Source: Drancourtella massiliensis
Lineage (GTDB): Bacteria; Bacillota; Clostridia; Lachnospirales; Lachnospiraceae
Direction of reading: 5' to 3'
NCBI RefSeq assembly: GCF_016900655.1
Contig: NZ_JACJKH010000015.1
Span: forward strand, 1-64,000
Length of the DNA: 64,000 nt
Part shown: in pieces, positions 8,986 through 17,536 of the stretch
Layout of the letters: each line of letters begins with the position of its first letter
Position numbering within the stretch: position 1 is the stretch's first letter
Translations under genes and position numbers: made by a program
Notes under the pieces: generated by a model
The model's database searches: none
Told to the model about the DNA's origin: nothing
Seen by the model: only the letters and a program-made list of their open reading frames with translations

Positions 8986-9011
8986 CTTTTCACCTCCTGA
9001 GAATTTCTTCC

Positions 9012-9066
9012 ATTATATCATGCAGTCTTCTCTATATGTATGTGGAAATCCTTGCTTTTTTCTTGC
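9012..9066 (-). promoter_or_regulatory. Second ATPase promoter with matching direct-repeat operator
   Basis: GCAAGAAAAAA then GCAAGGATTTC (9046-9066, minus strand) match the mgtA operator at 19 of 21 bases. TATAAT lies at 9012-9017, again exactly 31 bases after GCAAGGA. The two promoters share little sequence outside the operator and -10 region. Confidence 0.75.
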
Positions 9067-9086
9067 TTCTGTTTCACTCTTTTCTC

Positions 9087-9145
9087 AAAAAGAACTCCTT
9101 TCACGATCAGCCTTTCTCATGCCTCTCATGAAAGGAGTTCTTTTT
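9087..9145 (-). terminator. Terminator of the ABC permease gene
   Basis: AAAAAGAACTCCTTTCA and its complement form a ~17-bp stem followed by T-rich sequence on the minus strand. The stem starts within the stop region of the permease gene and ends before the ATPase promoter. Confidence 0.75.
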
Positions 9146-12100
9146 ATTCCACACTCTTCAGTGATTCCACCATATCGATCTTCTTCAGTTTATAATACAT
9201 TACCCAGTTGACAAACAGGGAGAATACTGTGGTGAGCAGGGCACTTAAGAGGTAACTCTGCCAGTTGACCACTCTTCCGAACATGACTGCGTCCACCTCC
9301 ACAGTCGTAATGACAAACCGGTGAAGCAGTGCCCCGAGTACAATGCCGACTGCGATGCTGAATATCGTCAGCATAATATTCTCCCGGTAAACATAGGAGC
9401 TGACTTCCGTATCGTAAAATCCGAGTACTTTCAGGGTTGCAAGCTCCCGCCGCCGTTCTGTGATATTGATGTTGTTCAGATTGTACAGTACTACAAATGC
9501 AAGCAGTCCTGCTGAAACAATCAGTACCACAATAACCAGGTTCAGGCTCTGCAGCATCGTATTTAACTGATCCTCAATGCTGTTTGTGTAAGTAACATTC
9601 ATTACGCCGTCATACTTTAACAGTTCTTCTCCTGTCTGTGACAGTTCCTGTGCGGATGCGTCTTTCAGATCGAAGAGAATGCTGTTATATTCCGGTTCTT
9701 CTCCATACAATTCACGATAAAGTTCCGGCGACATATAGACGTAGTGCTCCATATAGTTTTCGCAGACCGCCGTAACGGTTACTTCTTTTTCCGATCCGTC
9801 CGCGCCGAGATAGATGGTATCTCCGCTGGAAACATCCAGTGTATTGGCCATTTTTTCTGTCAGAATAACACCTTCATCCTGAATATGGTAGACCTCTCCT
9901 GTCGTCCGGCTTCGGAAGTTCATAAAGTCTTCGATCGCGTCTTTGTCCTCCGGTACGCACAGGTAAACGTCCTCTGTGCTTCCGTCAATGGATACGGACA
10001 CCGGTTCTCTGGTCATCTCCATCTCAATGTAACGGTCCATCTTATCCATTCCATCCATGGCATCCTGGATCTGCTGAATCTGATCCTCTGTCACACTGCT
10101 GCTCAGATAAATCATGCCATCATAGACCTGAATCTCCTGATACTGGATGGTTCCAATGCACATGATGGAATCCCGGATACCGAATCCGACTACCATCAGC
10201 GCCATACAGCCGCCGATTCCGGCGATTGTCATGAAAAACCGCTTCTTATAACGGAAGAGATTCCGGATTGCGGATTTCCATGTAAAGTTCAAATGTTTCC
10301 AGATCAAAGTCACTCGTTCCAGAAGAATCCGCTTTCCTTCTTTCGGAGAAGGCGGCCTCATCAGTTCCGCCGGCTGTGCCGCCAGTTCTTTATAACATGC
10401 ATAGAACGTGGCAAGCAGCGTACATGCCAGTGCCGCTCCCGTTGCCATCACCGCATAGCTCCACTGATAAGGGATCACAATGTGCGGCAGATGGGTATAC
10501 ATAATCTGGTATGAATAAAGAATGACATATGGAAATAGTTTTTCTCCGATCAGTACTCCGAATATACTGCCGCCCATCGTCGCAAGAAATGCGTACATCA
10601 TGTATTTTCCTGCAATGGCTCCTTTTCCGTACCCAAGCGCTTTTAATGTACCGATCTGGGTTCGTTCTTCCTCCACCATCCTTGTCATAGTTGTCAGACT
10701 GATCAGAGCCGCCACAAGGAAGAAGAGTTCCGGGAACACTTCTCCGATAGCACGCATCCGGTCTGCGTTTTCGCCGTAGCTTGTGTATTCTGCCAGAACG
10801 TCTCTGTCATTGACATACCATTCCTGATCTTCGATCTCATCTACCTCTGCTTTCGCATCGTCGATCTTTATCTGAGCATCCGCCAGTTCTTTCTCGGCGT
10901 CTGCTTTCTGTGTTTCGTATTCTTTCCGACCGGACTCCAGTTCGGCCCGTCCGTCTGCAAGTTCGGCTTCTGCCTGTGCCAGACTTGTCTCCTGCTCCGT
11001 AATCGTATTTTTTGCAGCCTCAATCCGGGATCTTCCGCTTGCAATCTGAGATGCCGCCGAAGAAAGTTCGGACTCGGAAGCACGGATCTTTGCTTCGGCA
11101 GCGGCAATCTGCTCATCTCCTGACGCAAACCTGGCCTCTGTCGCCTGCTTTGCACTTGCAAGTGCCGCTTTTCCTTCTTCCAGCGCCTTTACGCCGGCTT
11201 CCCACTGAGCCTTCCGTGTAGACAGCTCCTCTCTTGCTGCGGCTGCCTGTTCCTGAAAGACTGCTTCCTGTTCCGAAAGGGTCTGATCCGCCTGTTCCAG
11301 TTCGCTCTGTGACGCCGCAAGATCTGTCCGCTGTGTCTCGATCTCCTGCAGCGCTTCCTGCGCTTGAGCTTTCTTTGCCTCCAGCTCAGTTCTTGCATTC
11401 GCAAGGACACTGTTTCCGCTTTCCCACTGGCCTTTCAGTTCCGAAAGCTTTGCCTTCATCTCTTCTGTAACAGAGTCCGGATCCGATGCTATCGTCGCTT
11501 CCAGTTCGTCGATCTGTGCCTGCAGTGCATCCAGCTCCTGCTGTTTCTGACTGATCTCCTGCTCCGCCTGAGCAAGTCCGGAGTTGATTTCCTCTTCCTG
11601 CTGATTCAATGCCTCAAGTCCGGCTGCAAGCTCTGCTTTTTTCTGATCCATCTCTTCTCTTGCCGAAGTCAGCTCTGCTTCCTGAGCGGCAAGTTCCTGC
11701 TCGGCCGCATCGATCTGCTGTTTGGCCGAATCCAGCTGGCCCTGGGAATTTGCAATCTCTTCCTCCTGCTTTGCGAACTCTGCCTGAGCCTGACTTTTTC
11801 CGGATGCAAGAGCTTCCTTCTGACTTGCCAGTGCAGTTTTTCCGGACTGTAACTCAGCCGCTCCGCTCTGATACTGAGCCTCGGCATTCTGCAGGGTCTT
11901 CTCCTGACTGCTGATCTCTGCCTTGCCGGATTCCAGTGCTGCCTTGCCATCGTCAATCTGCTTCTGTCCGTCCGTAATCTGCTGCTCGGCATCCTGTAAT
12001 TCCTGTTCTGCCTTTGCGAGCTCCTCATCTGCTTCTTTTTTCGCATCATCCAGCTCACTCTGGGAATCCGCGATTTCCTGAAGTGCCTCCGCTTTGATCT

Positions 12101-12863
12101 CCTCCGTCCTGCGGACGCACTCCACATCAGCAATATCTTCCACCCGCTTTTTGACTTCCGCGATCAGATCATCGTACCCGTCTGTGTAGCAGGTTTCGGC
12201 TTCTGCTCCGTCTACAAGAAGATAAATTTCCGTATATACATCCAGTACGAAAGCCTCCGGTGCCACCACCGCAAAGGCGGAGACTTCACCGTTTCCGATC
12301 AGGGAGCTTCCTCTTTCAATGGAGATGTATTCCGGGCTGCTGCCTGCTCCCACTATCGTAAGATCTTCCTTTTTCAGACTGTCTGTCAGCGGATCTTCCG
12401 TGCCGGAAGAGAGTTCAATCGTATCCCCGATCTCATAGCCGTTCGCCTCCATAAAGTCTTCATCAAGAACACACTCGGAATCCCCTTTTGGCATTCTTCC
12501 TTCGGATACTGTCGTCTGATTGACCGTGTCATAGGAAGATGCAATATGTATGACTTCTTCATTTTCACCCACTTTGCAAAGGGCATCAACACTGTATCCG
12601 CCCTCCGCCGACCGGATTCCCTCTACTTCGGACAGCGCCTTCACATCGTCATCCGTAAGCCCCAGGCTCCCCTGTACTTTCAGATCCATAAGGTTTGTCT
12701 CATCGTAATATCTGTCTCCGGAAACCCGCATATCCGGTTCCGAGGCACGGATTCCGGAAAAGAACGAAACTCCCAGAGCGACAATCAGAAAGATCGAAAG
12801 GAAACGGCCCGGACTTTTTCTGATCGACATCCAGAACTCTTTTCTTAATGCCGTCTTTTTCAT
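9144..12863 (-). CDS. ABC transporter permease with long coiled coil (FtsX/MacB type)
   Basis: A 1239-residue membrane protein. It has an N-terminal transmembrane segment (residues ~15-36, FLSIFLIVALGVSFFSGI), an extracellular domain, a very long Glu/Ala/Gln/Lys-rich coiled coil (about 260-690), then an FtsX domain (ISLTTMTRMVEEERTQIGTLKALGYGKGAI), a second transmembrane segment and extracellular domain, and a final FtsX domain ending near residue 1230. This is the large Firmicute variant of lipoprotein/peptide exporter-like permeases. Its cognate ATPase is the gene at 16198-16902; the two are separated by an AT-rich island. Ribosome site is GGCGGTGAT before the ATG at 12863. Substrate unknown. 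Confidence 0.85.
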   Translation of the reverse strand: MKKTALRKEFWMSIRKSPGRFLSIFLIVALGVSFFSGIRASEPDMRVSGDRYYDETNLMDLKVQGSLGLTDDDVKALSEVEGIRSAEGGYSVDALCKVGENEEVIHIASSYDTVNQTTVSEGRMPKGDSECVLDEDFMEANGYEIGDTIELSSGTEDPLTDSLKKEDLTIVGAGSSPEYISIERGSSLIGNGEVSAFAVVAPEAFVLDVYTEIYLLVDGAEAETCYTDGYDDLIAEVKKRVEDIADVECVRRTEEIKAEALQEIADSQSELDDAKKEADEELAKAEQELQDAEQQITDGQKQIDDGKAALESGKAEISSQEKTLQNAEAQYQSGAAELQSGKTALASQKEALASGKSQAQAEFAKQEEEIANSQGQLDSAKQQIDAAEQELAAQEAELTSAREEMDQKKAELAAGLEALNQQEEEINSGLAQAEQEISQKQQELDALQAQIDELEATIASDPDSVTEEMKAKLSELKGQWESGNSVLANARTELEAKKAQAQEALQEIETQRTDLAASQSELEQADQTLSEQEAVFQEQAAAAREELSTRKAQWEAGVKALEEGKAALASAKQATEARFASGDEQIAAAEAKIRASESELSSAASQIASGRSRIEAAKNTITEQETSLAQAEAELADGRAELESGRKEYETQKADAEKELADAQIKIDDAKAEVDEIEDQEWYVNDRDVLAEYTSYGENADRMRAIGEVFPELFFLVAALISLTTMTRMVEEERTQIGTLKALGYGKGAIAGKYMMYAFLATMGGSIFGVLIGEKLFPYVILYSYQIMYTHLPHIVIPYQWSYAVMATGAALACTLLATFYACYKELAAQPAELMRPPSPKEGKRILLERVTLIWKHLNFTWKSAIRNLFRYKKRFFMTIAGIGGCMALMVVGFGIRDSIMCIGTIQYQEIQVYDGMIYLSSSVTEDQIQQIQDAMDGMDKMDRYIEMEMTREPVSVSIDGSTEDVYLCVPEDKDAIEDFMNFRSRTTGEVYHIQDEGVILTEKMANTLDVSSGDTIYLGADGSEKEVTVTAVCENYMEHYVYMSPELYRELYGEEPEYNSILFDLKDASAQELSQTGEELLKYDGVMNVTYTNSIEDQLNTMLQSLNLVIVVLIVSAGLLAFVVLYNLNNINITERRRELATLKVLGFYDTEVSSYVYRENIMLTIFSIAVGIVLGALLHRFVITTVEVDAVMFGRVVNWQSYLLSALLTTVFSLFVNWVMYYKLKKIDMVESLKSVE

Positions 12864-12896
12864 ATTATCACCGCCATTCGAACTCGATTCGTTAAA

Positions 12897-13262
12897 TTAT
12901 ATTACTTTCCAATGTCCAAAACGCTTTCCACCTTCACGAACAATCTTCCCCTGTTCAGAAAGCTTCTTCATTGCTCGCTGTACGGATGCTATGGATCGAC
13001 CTGTTTTTGCAGCTATTTGCTTTTGGCTCAGCCTGTTATTCTCGGTCAAAAATTGGATTATCTGATTTTGCAAAACATCTTTTAAAACATCATTCAAAAC
13101 ATCATTTTGATGTTTTGGATTTTTTTCATCCTTATTATTCTGCTCATCTTTCCATGTCTCCCGGAGATTCCTGTAAAACACAACGACAAAATCGTCTTTT
13201 GAATAGTAAAGGACTCCTGTAAACGCTTTTTTCTTTAAATTTCTTGTAGAAACTATTATCAT
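12897..13262 (-). CDS. Winged-helix protein, probably a C-terminal remnant of an AlbA_2-type regulator
   Basis: A 121-residue product. The N-terminal part (GVLYYSKDDFVVVFYRNL) and the Asn-Asp-Val repeats (NDVLNDVLKDVL) match the region before the end of AlbA_2/ATP-binding transcriptional regulators, and the C terminus is their winged helix (QKQIAAKTGRSIASVQRAMKKLSEQGKIVREGGKRFGHWKVI is one continuous domain, residues 79-121). The large N-terminal AlbA_2 domain is missing. Its ATG overlaps the stop of the RES gene by 4 bases (ATGA), so it may still be translated by coupling. Either a decayed remnant at the island edge or a small autonomous DNA-binding protein. Confidence 0.55.
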   Translation of the reverse strand: MIIVSTRNLKKKAFTGVLYYSKDDFVVVFYRNLRETWKDEQNNKDEKNPKHQNDVLNDVLKDVLQNQIIQFLTENNRLSQKQIAAKTGRSIASVQRAMKKLSEQGKIVREGGKRFGHWKVI

Positions 13263-14350
13263 ATAACATGTTTGCGATAATCAATCATATCTATTCTATA
13301 AATCTGCGTATCGACACATTCACATAAATCAGGATCAAATAAGGCAAGATTATACCCATCACTATGCATTACACTTTTATACTCTATACCAGCATATTCA
13401 GCAGCACCATCATTACGAATAATACTCTTGACAAAATCGGTAATATATTGCGTTGGAACATAGTCCAAAGCACTATCACTTCTCCTCATAATTTTACCCA
13501 TTTCGTCATTTATCTTATTTAAATGCTCCTTATTAATCGCATACTCTAAACAATCTATCCCTTCTATAAATGGACTGATTTGATTAATTTCCTTTAAATC
13601 AACAACAATAATGTCCTTCTTTAATTTAAATGTACCAACCGTTACATAATCATACGCTCCAGCTCTCGTCTCATGGATCGTAGTTTCAGGACTATCGCCT
13701 AAGTACAAACACCTGATTCCTCTTGCATTTGCCCTACCATCCGTAGTTAATTTTTTTGGAGGCGCCCCCATTTCATTAGACGGAATCCCTTCTTCCGTCG
13801 ATATCCTGCATCTATAAAACAACTCACCTGCCTTATAGGGTTTACGAATGTATGAACAAAATCTTTCCAACAGATTTAAATCCACATAATGAGTGTGAAA
13901 ACGATTCTTTGTTTTTATCGCATTTACAAAATCATCCCAAGAATTAGTAACTAAAAGAGAATGTTTTGATAAATAGTCTTGGTCATATAATTCCTGAATA
14001 CCAACTGGATGATCAAATAGTTCTGCGTTATACTTATATTTTTCCTTGCATATCGCTGTTATTATATTATACACATCAGACTCGCTCTTTTTATTAAAAA
14101 TATTCCAGTTATTAATTAAATCACTCTTTAATAAACGAGTATCTGATTTTGGATATGACTCTGGCAGCAAAGAAACTGGTGTATATATACTTATCAATTC
14201 ATCAAACATCATACTCAGATCTTCATATTTATCCGTATCATATATATGTACATTTTTACATTTACACAGTGGGCAGTCCCCAATCTCTGCTTTGTTCCGG
14301 ATAACAGAAATAACTTCTGTATCGCAAAAACATTTTTCGCAAATTATCAT
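13259..14350 (-). CDS. HEPN/RES-type protein with N-terminal zinc finger
   Basis: A 363-residue protein. An N-terminal zinc-binding pair of cysteines (CEKC at 4-7, CPLC at 26-29) precedes a helical region, then a RES domain: FYRCR (about 178-182), a central segment RANARGIRCLYLGDS and HETR (226-229). RES domains in toxins such as MbcT and ParT act on NAD+ or transfer ADP-ribose; the architecture with an N-terminal HEPN-like region is a known RES subclass. It is followed by the winged-helix fragment with a 4-base overlap and preceded by the sce7725-like gene 3 bases away. No separate small antitoxin is obvious. Toxin or defence role is inferred. Confidence 0.75.
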   Translation of the reverse strand: MIICEKCFCDTEVISVIRNKAEIGDCPLCKCKNVHIYDTDKYEDLSMMFDELISIYTPVSLLPESYPKSDTRLLKSDLINNWNIFNKKSESDVYNIITAICKEKYKYNAELFDHPVGIQELYDQDYLSKHSLLVTNSWDDFVNAIKTKNRFHTHYVDLNLLERFCSYIRKPYKAGELFYRCRISTEEGIPSNEMGAPPKKLTTDGRANARGIRCLYLGDSPETTIHETRAGAYDYVTVGTFKLKKDIIVVDLKEINQISPFIEGIDCLEYAINKEHLNKINDEMGKIMRRSDSALDYVPTQYITDFVKSIIRNDGAAEYAGIEYKSVMHSDGYNLALFDPDLCECVDTQIYRIDMIDYRKHVI

Positions 14351-14353
14351 AAG

Positions 14354-15277
14354 CTACTCCTTATCCAAATATCTTCCTATTAGTTCCAAATGATGCATAA
14401 TAGATAATTTTTTCACTGTTCCTAATCCCGGATAAGCCTCTCGACGATATAAATCTTCGAATTCTTTCATTGCCGCAGTATCAAGTTGCTCTTCTTCGTT
14501 CCATACCACTAATTTCGACAATGCTTCTTGAAATTTCCCAGCTGGGTCACTTATATCATCATTCGAATCAGACACAAAATGTCTTACACGTAAACTATTA
14601 TCTGAATCAAAATATACGATATGTATTGCAACTGCATAAGGTGCAAATCCAGTTTCATTATATTCCTTGCCAACCACAGAATAATCTGCAAAACCAATAT
14701 ACCCATCTTCTAAATAGTATAAATGATCTTCCGAAAAAGGCTCATCATCAACTTCAATATAATCATTATTTCTGGGCATCTTATTGAATCTATCCGCCAA
14801 AATCACTCTGTTTTTTCTTATTTTTCTTCTAAATCCACTTTCATCCGGTATTAAATTATACTTAACATCTGCTAAAGCAAAGTATTCTTCATAAGTAGAA
14901 ATTGCATCTTTATCGTCACAAATCGTTCCCATATTGTTTGAATATTTATCAATAAATTTGTCGGGTTTTGAATTTGGCCTTAATAAATTCATAAAAAGAA
15001 TATTGCTATTTTCTGTTAAACATGCAGACAAACTTTCTTTTAACTGCTGATTTTTCTTTTCTTCAGCATCAATAATAAAGCTGCCCACCTTAGGGTTAGT
15101 AATAATGGCTAACTGCTTATTATTCTCCTTATATGTTTCTATAGTTTTGACTAGCGTAGAAGATAACTTTACAGGTTCAATAATTGGCGTTATTTTACTG
15201 CTCAAAACATCTTTCTCTACCAGTTCACGCAATGCGATTAATTCAAATTGTCGTCCTCTCAAATAAGGGAAATACAT
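14354..15277 (-). CDS. sce7725 family protein
   Basis: A 307-residue protein beginning MYFPYLRGRQFELIALREL, the recognisable opening of the sce7725 family, followed by KITPIIEPVK. No transmembrane segment or catalytic motif is apparent. I use the ATG at 15277 because it lies 8 bases after GGAGG; an ATG at 15292 is within the upstream gene. It starts 2 bases before the end of the sce7726-like gene is cleared, so the two are coupled; these two families are known to occur together. Function is not established; pairing with a nuclease-fold partner and a RES protein points to a defence or toxin module. Confidence 0.75.
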   Translation of the reverse strand: MYFPYLRGRQFELIALRELVEKDVLSSKITPIIEPVKLSSTLVKTIETYKENNKQLAIITNPKVGSFIIDAEEKKNQQLKESLSACLTENSNILFMNLLRPNSKPDKFIDKYSNNMGTICDDKDAISTYEEYFALADVKYNLIPDESGFRRKIRKNRVILADRFNKMPRNNDYIEVDDEPFSEDHLYYLEDGYIGFADYSVVGKEYNETGFAPYAVAIHIVYFDSDNSLRVRHFVSDSNDDISDPAGKFQEALSKLVVWNEEEQLDTAAMKEFEDLYRREAYPGLGTVKKLSIMHHLELIGRYLDKE

Positions 15278-15278
15278 A

Positions 15279-16142
15279 CTACGCACCTCCATATTGACGT
15301 TCTAAGAAAATTTCAAGTTTCTGATAATCATCATATGTAAATTCCATAAAATACACCAAAAACTTTAATTCATAAGGGATCTTAACAAATTCCTCTTTTT
15401 CTAGTTGCATTCTCTTTTTCAATATTCGCAAAACTTGTAAATATGACTCTTCTATGGGTATCTGCAAAAACATTTTTTTACAAGTAGAATAATATTGGAA
15501 CTGTGTAACTTCTGGCAAATAACCATATTGCTGTGCAATTATATATTCATATTCACTTTTTCTTAATAACTTAAAAATAATTTCCTTGTCCAAATCACCT
15601 GTGTATTTTTGAGGCTTTCGAACTGTACCTAACTTTCCATTTTTTCTTAATACATAAATACCTACCGGTCTATCAATATTATCCAATACTTTTTTCAACT
15701 GTTTCAGATTCTTTTCATAAGTGACCACAGCCACATGCTCAAACGCTTTATAATAGTCATCTATCTGAGACTCTAATCTTTCCAGATTATCCAATTCCGT
15801 TTTTATCTCATATACAACGGCTTTCCCATTTATTAATATAAAATCTGCTTTAGATTTTGCAATGGCAATTTCCGTTAAGGCTGTTGTCGTATTAACACTG
15901 TGCACACCTAAAAGTAATTTGTTCAACAAAGTATTCTTATAAAAATATTCATTCCGATAATTATTTTGTAATTCACAATATATTTCACTTATTAGTTCCC
16001 GGTTGTTTTTTTGGTCGGCATTACTTATATAACGTCTTACTACTGACGAATAGGCATTATCTACTTTTCCTTCTATAAAGTGGCGAAGCATATTGCGGGT
16101 AAATATTCTATTCAAATTACTTATTTTATTTGTGTTCATCAT
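15279..16142 (-). CDS. sce7726 family protein with PD-(D/E)XK nuclease-like motif
   Basis: A 287-residue protein of the sce7726 family. Residues ~97-115 read KADFILINGKAVVYEIKTE: Asp100, Glu112 and Lys114 fit the D-x(n)-E-x-K core of PD-(D/E)XK nucleases. The rest is helical, with no membrane segment. It opens with two ATGs (16142, 16139) after GGAGGCG. First gene of the four-gene AT-rich island and coupled to the sce7725-like gene. A nuclease-based role against foreign DNA is inferred, not shown. Confidence 0.75.
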   Translation of the reverse strand: MMNTNKISNLNRIFTRNMLRHFIEGKVDNAYSSVVRRYISNADQKNNRELISEIYCELQNNYRNEYFYKNTLLNKLLLGVHSVNTTTALTEIAIAKSKADFILINGKAVVYEIKTELDNLERLESQIDDYYKAFEHVAVVTYEKNLKQLKKVLDNIDRPVGIYVLRKNGKLGTVRKPQKYTGDLDKEIIFKLLRKSEYEYIIAQQYGYLPEVTQFQYYSTCKKMFLQIPIEESYLQVLRILKKRMQLEKEEFVKIPYELKFLVYFMEFTYDDYQKLEIFLERQYGGA

Positions 16143-16197
16143 CTTCGCCTCCTTTCATATCTCGTCTTTATGATTTTCCTAAGATTTAAATTTACAT

Positions 16198-16902
16198 CTA
16201 CCACTCAATCGTCTCCACAGGAACCGGATGTTCGTTCCTGATCATCTTTGATACTTTTCCATTTTTAATATGAATGACCCTGTCCGCCATCGGCGCAATG
16301 GCCGAGTTGTGCGTAATCAGGATCACAGTCACACCCTTCTCCCGGCAGGTATCCTGCAAAAGTTTTAAAATTGCTTTCCCTGTATTATAGTCAAGCGCTC
16401 CCGTCGGCTCATCGCAGAGCAGAATCTTCGGATTCTTCGCCAGCGCTCTTGCAATGGAGACTCGCTGCTGCTCACCCCCTGAAAGCTGCGCCGGGAAATT
16501 CTTCATGCGGTCGCCCAGTCCGACTTCCCGCAGCACTTCCGCAGCGTCCAGCGGATCCTTGCAGATCTGAAGCGCAAGTTCTACATTTTCCAGTGCGGTC
16601 AGGTTCTGAATGAGGTTGTAAAACTGAAATACAAATCCGATATCATCCCTCCGGTAGCCGGTCAGCCGCCGGGCTTTAAATTTCGTGATGTCCGTCCCGT
16701 CAATCCACACTTCCCCGCTGGTGGCCGTATCCATCCCGCCCAGAATGTTGAGAACAGTCGTCTTTCCGGCGCCGCTCGGCCCTACAATTACGGCAAACTC
16801 GCCCTTTTCAATCTCGAAATCGATCCCGTCCACGGCGCGGATTTCCACTTCTCCCATTTTATAAATTTTGCGTACATCTTTCAATGTTACAAAGCTTGTC
16901 AT
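16198..16902 (-). CDS. ABC transporter ATP-binding protein (MacB/LolD type)
   Basis: A 234-residue ATPase: Walker [11 protein letters not shown]-loop region FQFYNL, signature [15 protein letters not shown], Walker [14 protein letters not shown]-loop ITHN. It is of the MacB/LolD/FtsE group that partners FtsX-type permeases. The frame extends upstream to 17298, but the ATG at 16902 starts the domain ([17 protein letters not shown]) and has AGAGGTGA upstream. Its permease partner is at 9144-12863; the intervening island must now be transcribed through or the permease transcribed from the island. Divergent from the GNAT gene. Confidence 0.88.
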   Translation of the reverse strand: MTSFVTLKDVRKIYKMGEVEIRAVDGIDFEIEKGEFAVIVGPSGAGKTTVLNILGGMDTATSGEVWIDGTDITKFKARRLTGYRRDDIGFVFQFYNLIQNLTALENVELALQICKDPLDAAEVLREVGLGDRMKNFPAQLSGGEQQRVSIARALAKNPKILLCDEPTGALDYNTGKAILKLLQDTCREKGVTVILITHNSAIAPMADRVIHIKNGKVSKMIRNEHPVPVETIEW

Positions 16903-17001
16903 GTGCTGTCTGTCACCTCTAATTTTATCTTGCATCAAATTCTTACTATCTTTATAATAACAGATAAGGGATTGAAAAAACAGTCCGAAGGAGGAATTTT
17001 T

Positions 17002-17499
17002 ATGGGAACATTCAGAATGGAACAGGCTGTGACCGATGTCGCTCTGGACAAGATCGCGGCGCTTGCAAATGAAATCTGGCACGAGCATTTTGTCCCAATC
17101 ATCGGCCTTGAGCAGGTCAACTACATGGTCGGCAGGTTCCAGTCTTATCCGGCCCTGAAAGACCAGGTGAAAGACGGATATGAATATTATCGGATCTTCT
17201 GTGATGATGCGTTTGCAGGCTATGCGGGGATTCATCCGGAGAAAGATGCTCTGTTTCTGAGCAAGCTTTATCTTCACAAGGATTTCCGGGGACAGCATCT
17301 TGCCACACAGGCTGTGGATTTCTTAAAGAACTACTGCCGTGAGAAAGGGTTTAAAAAGATCTGGCTGACCTGCAACAAGTACAACAGCCATACACTGGAC
17401 GTTTATCATCATCTTGGTTTTCACGATGTCCGCTCTGAGGTAACCGACATCGGAAACGGTTTTGTGATGGATGATTATATTCTGGAAATGGAAATTTAA
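17002..17499 (+). CDS. GNAT family N-acetyltransferase
   Basis: A 165-residue acetyl-CoA-dependent acetyltransferase. Motif A is seen as LSKLYLHKDFRGQHLATQAVDFL (a longer stretch at about residues 85-108, with the Q/RxxGxA-type pyrophosphate loop RGQHLA), followed by motif B (GFKKIWLTCNKYNSHTLDVY) and the typical YHHLGFH end. The ATG at 17002 has AAGGAGGAA upstream. It is transcribed alone or with the DUF362 gene 37 bases downstream. Substrate cannot be told. Confidence 0.85.
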   Translation: MGTFRMEQAVTDVALDKIAALANEIWHEHFVPIIGLEQVNYMVGRFQSYPALKDQVKDGYEYYRIFCDDAFAGYAGIHPEKDALFLSKLYLHKDFRGQHLATQAVDFLKNYCREKGFKKIWLTCNKYNSHTLDVYHHLGFHDVRSEVTDIGNGFVMDDYILEMEI

Positions 17500-17536
17500 T
17501 TTGAGAGGAAACTATATTTTGGAGGGATACAAAAAC

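Larger units (their letters stand above)
12890..16195. other. AT-rich horizontally acquired island splitting an ABC operon
   Basis: This 3.3-kb stretch is visibly much richer in A and T than both flanks and uses codons such as AAA, ATA and TTA far more often. It holds four minus-strand genes (winged-helix fragment, RES-type protein, sce7725-like, sce7726-like) placed exactly between the ATPase and permease genes of one ABC transporter. I see no integrase, transposase or clear target duplication at the edges. Confidence 0.7.

Noticed and set aside
10860-12060. DNA repeat or CRISPR-like periodicity
   Set aside because: The repeated words come from the coiled-coil codons (Glu, Ala, Gln, Lys) of the ABC permease and have no constant repeat-spacer structure.
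12864-16200. Integrase-mediated genomic island with att sites
   Set aside because: No recombinase gene and no clear direct repeats at the edges; only short AT-rich similarities are present.
16903-17298. Extended start for the ABC ATPase or antisense gene over the GNAT gene
   Set aside because: The conserved ABC domain begins at 16902 and the extension overlaps a well-supported GNAT gene on the other strand.
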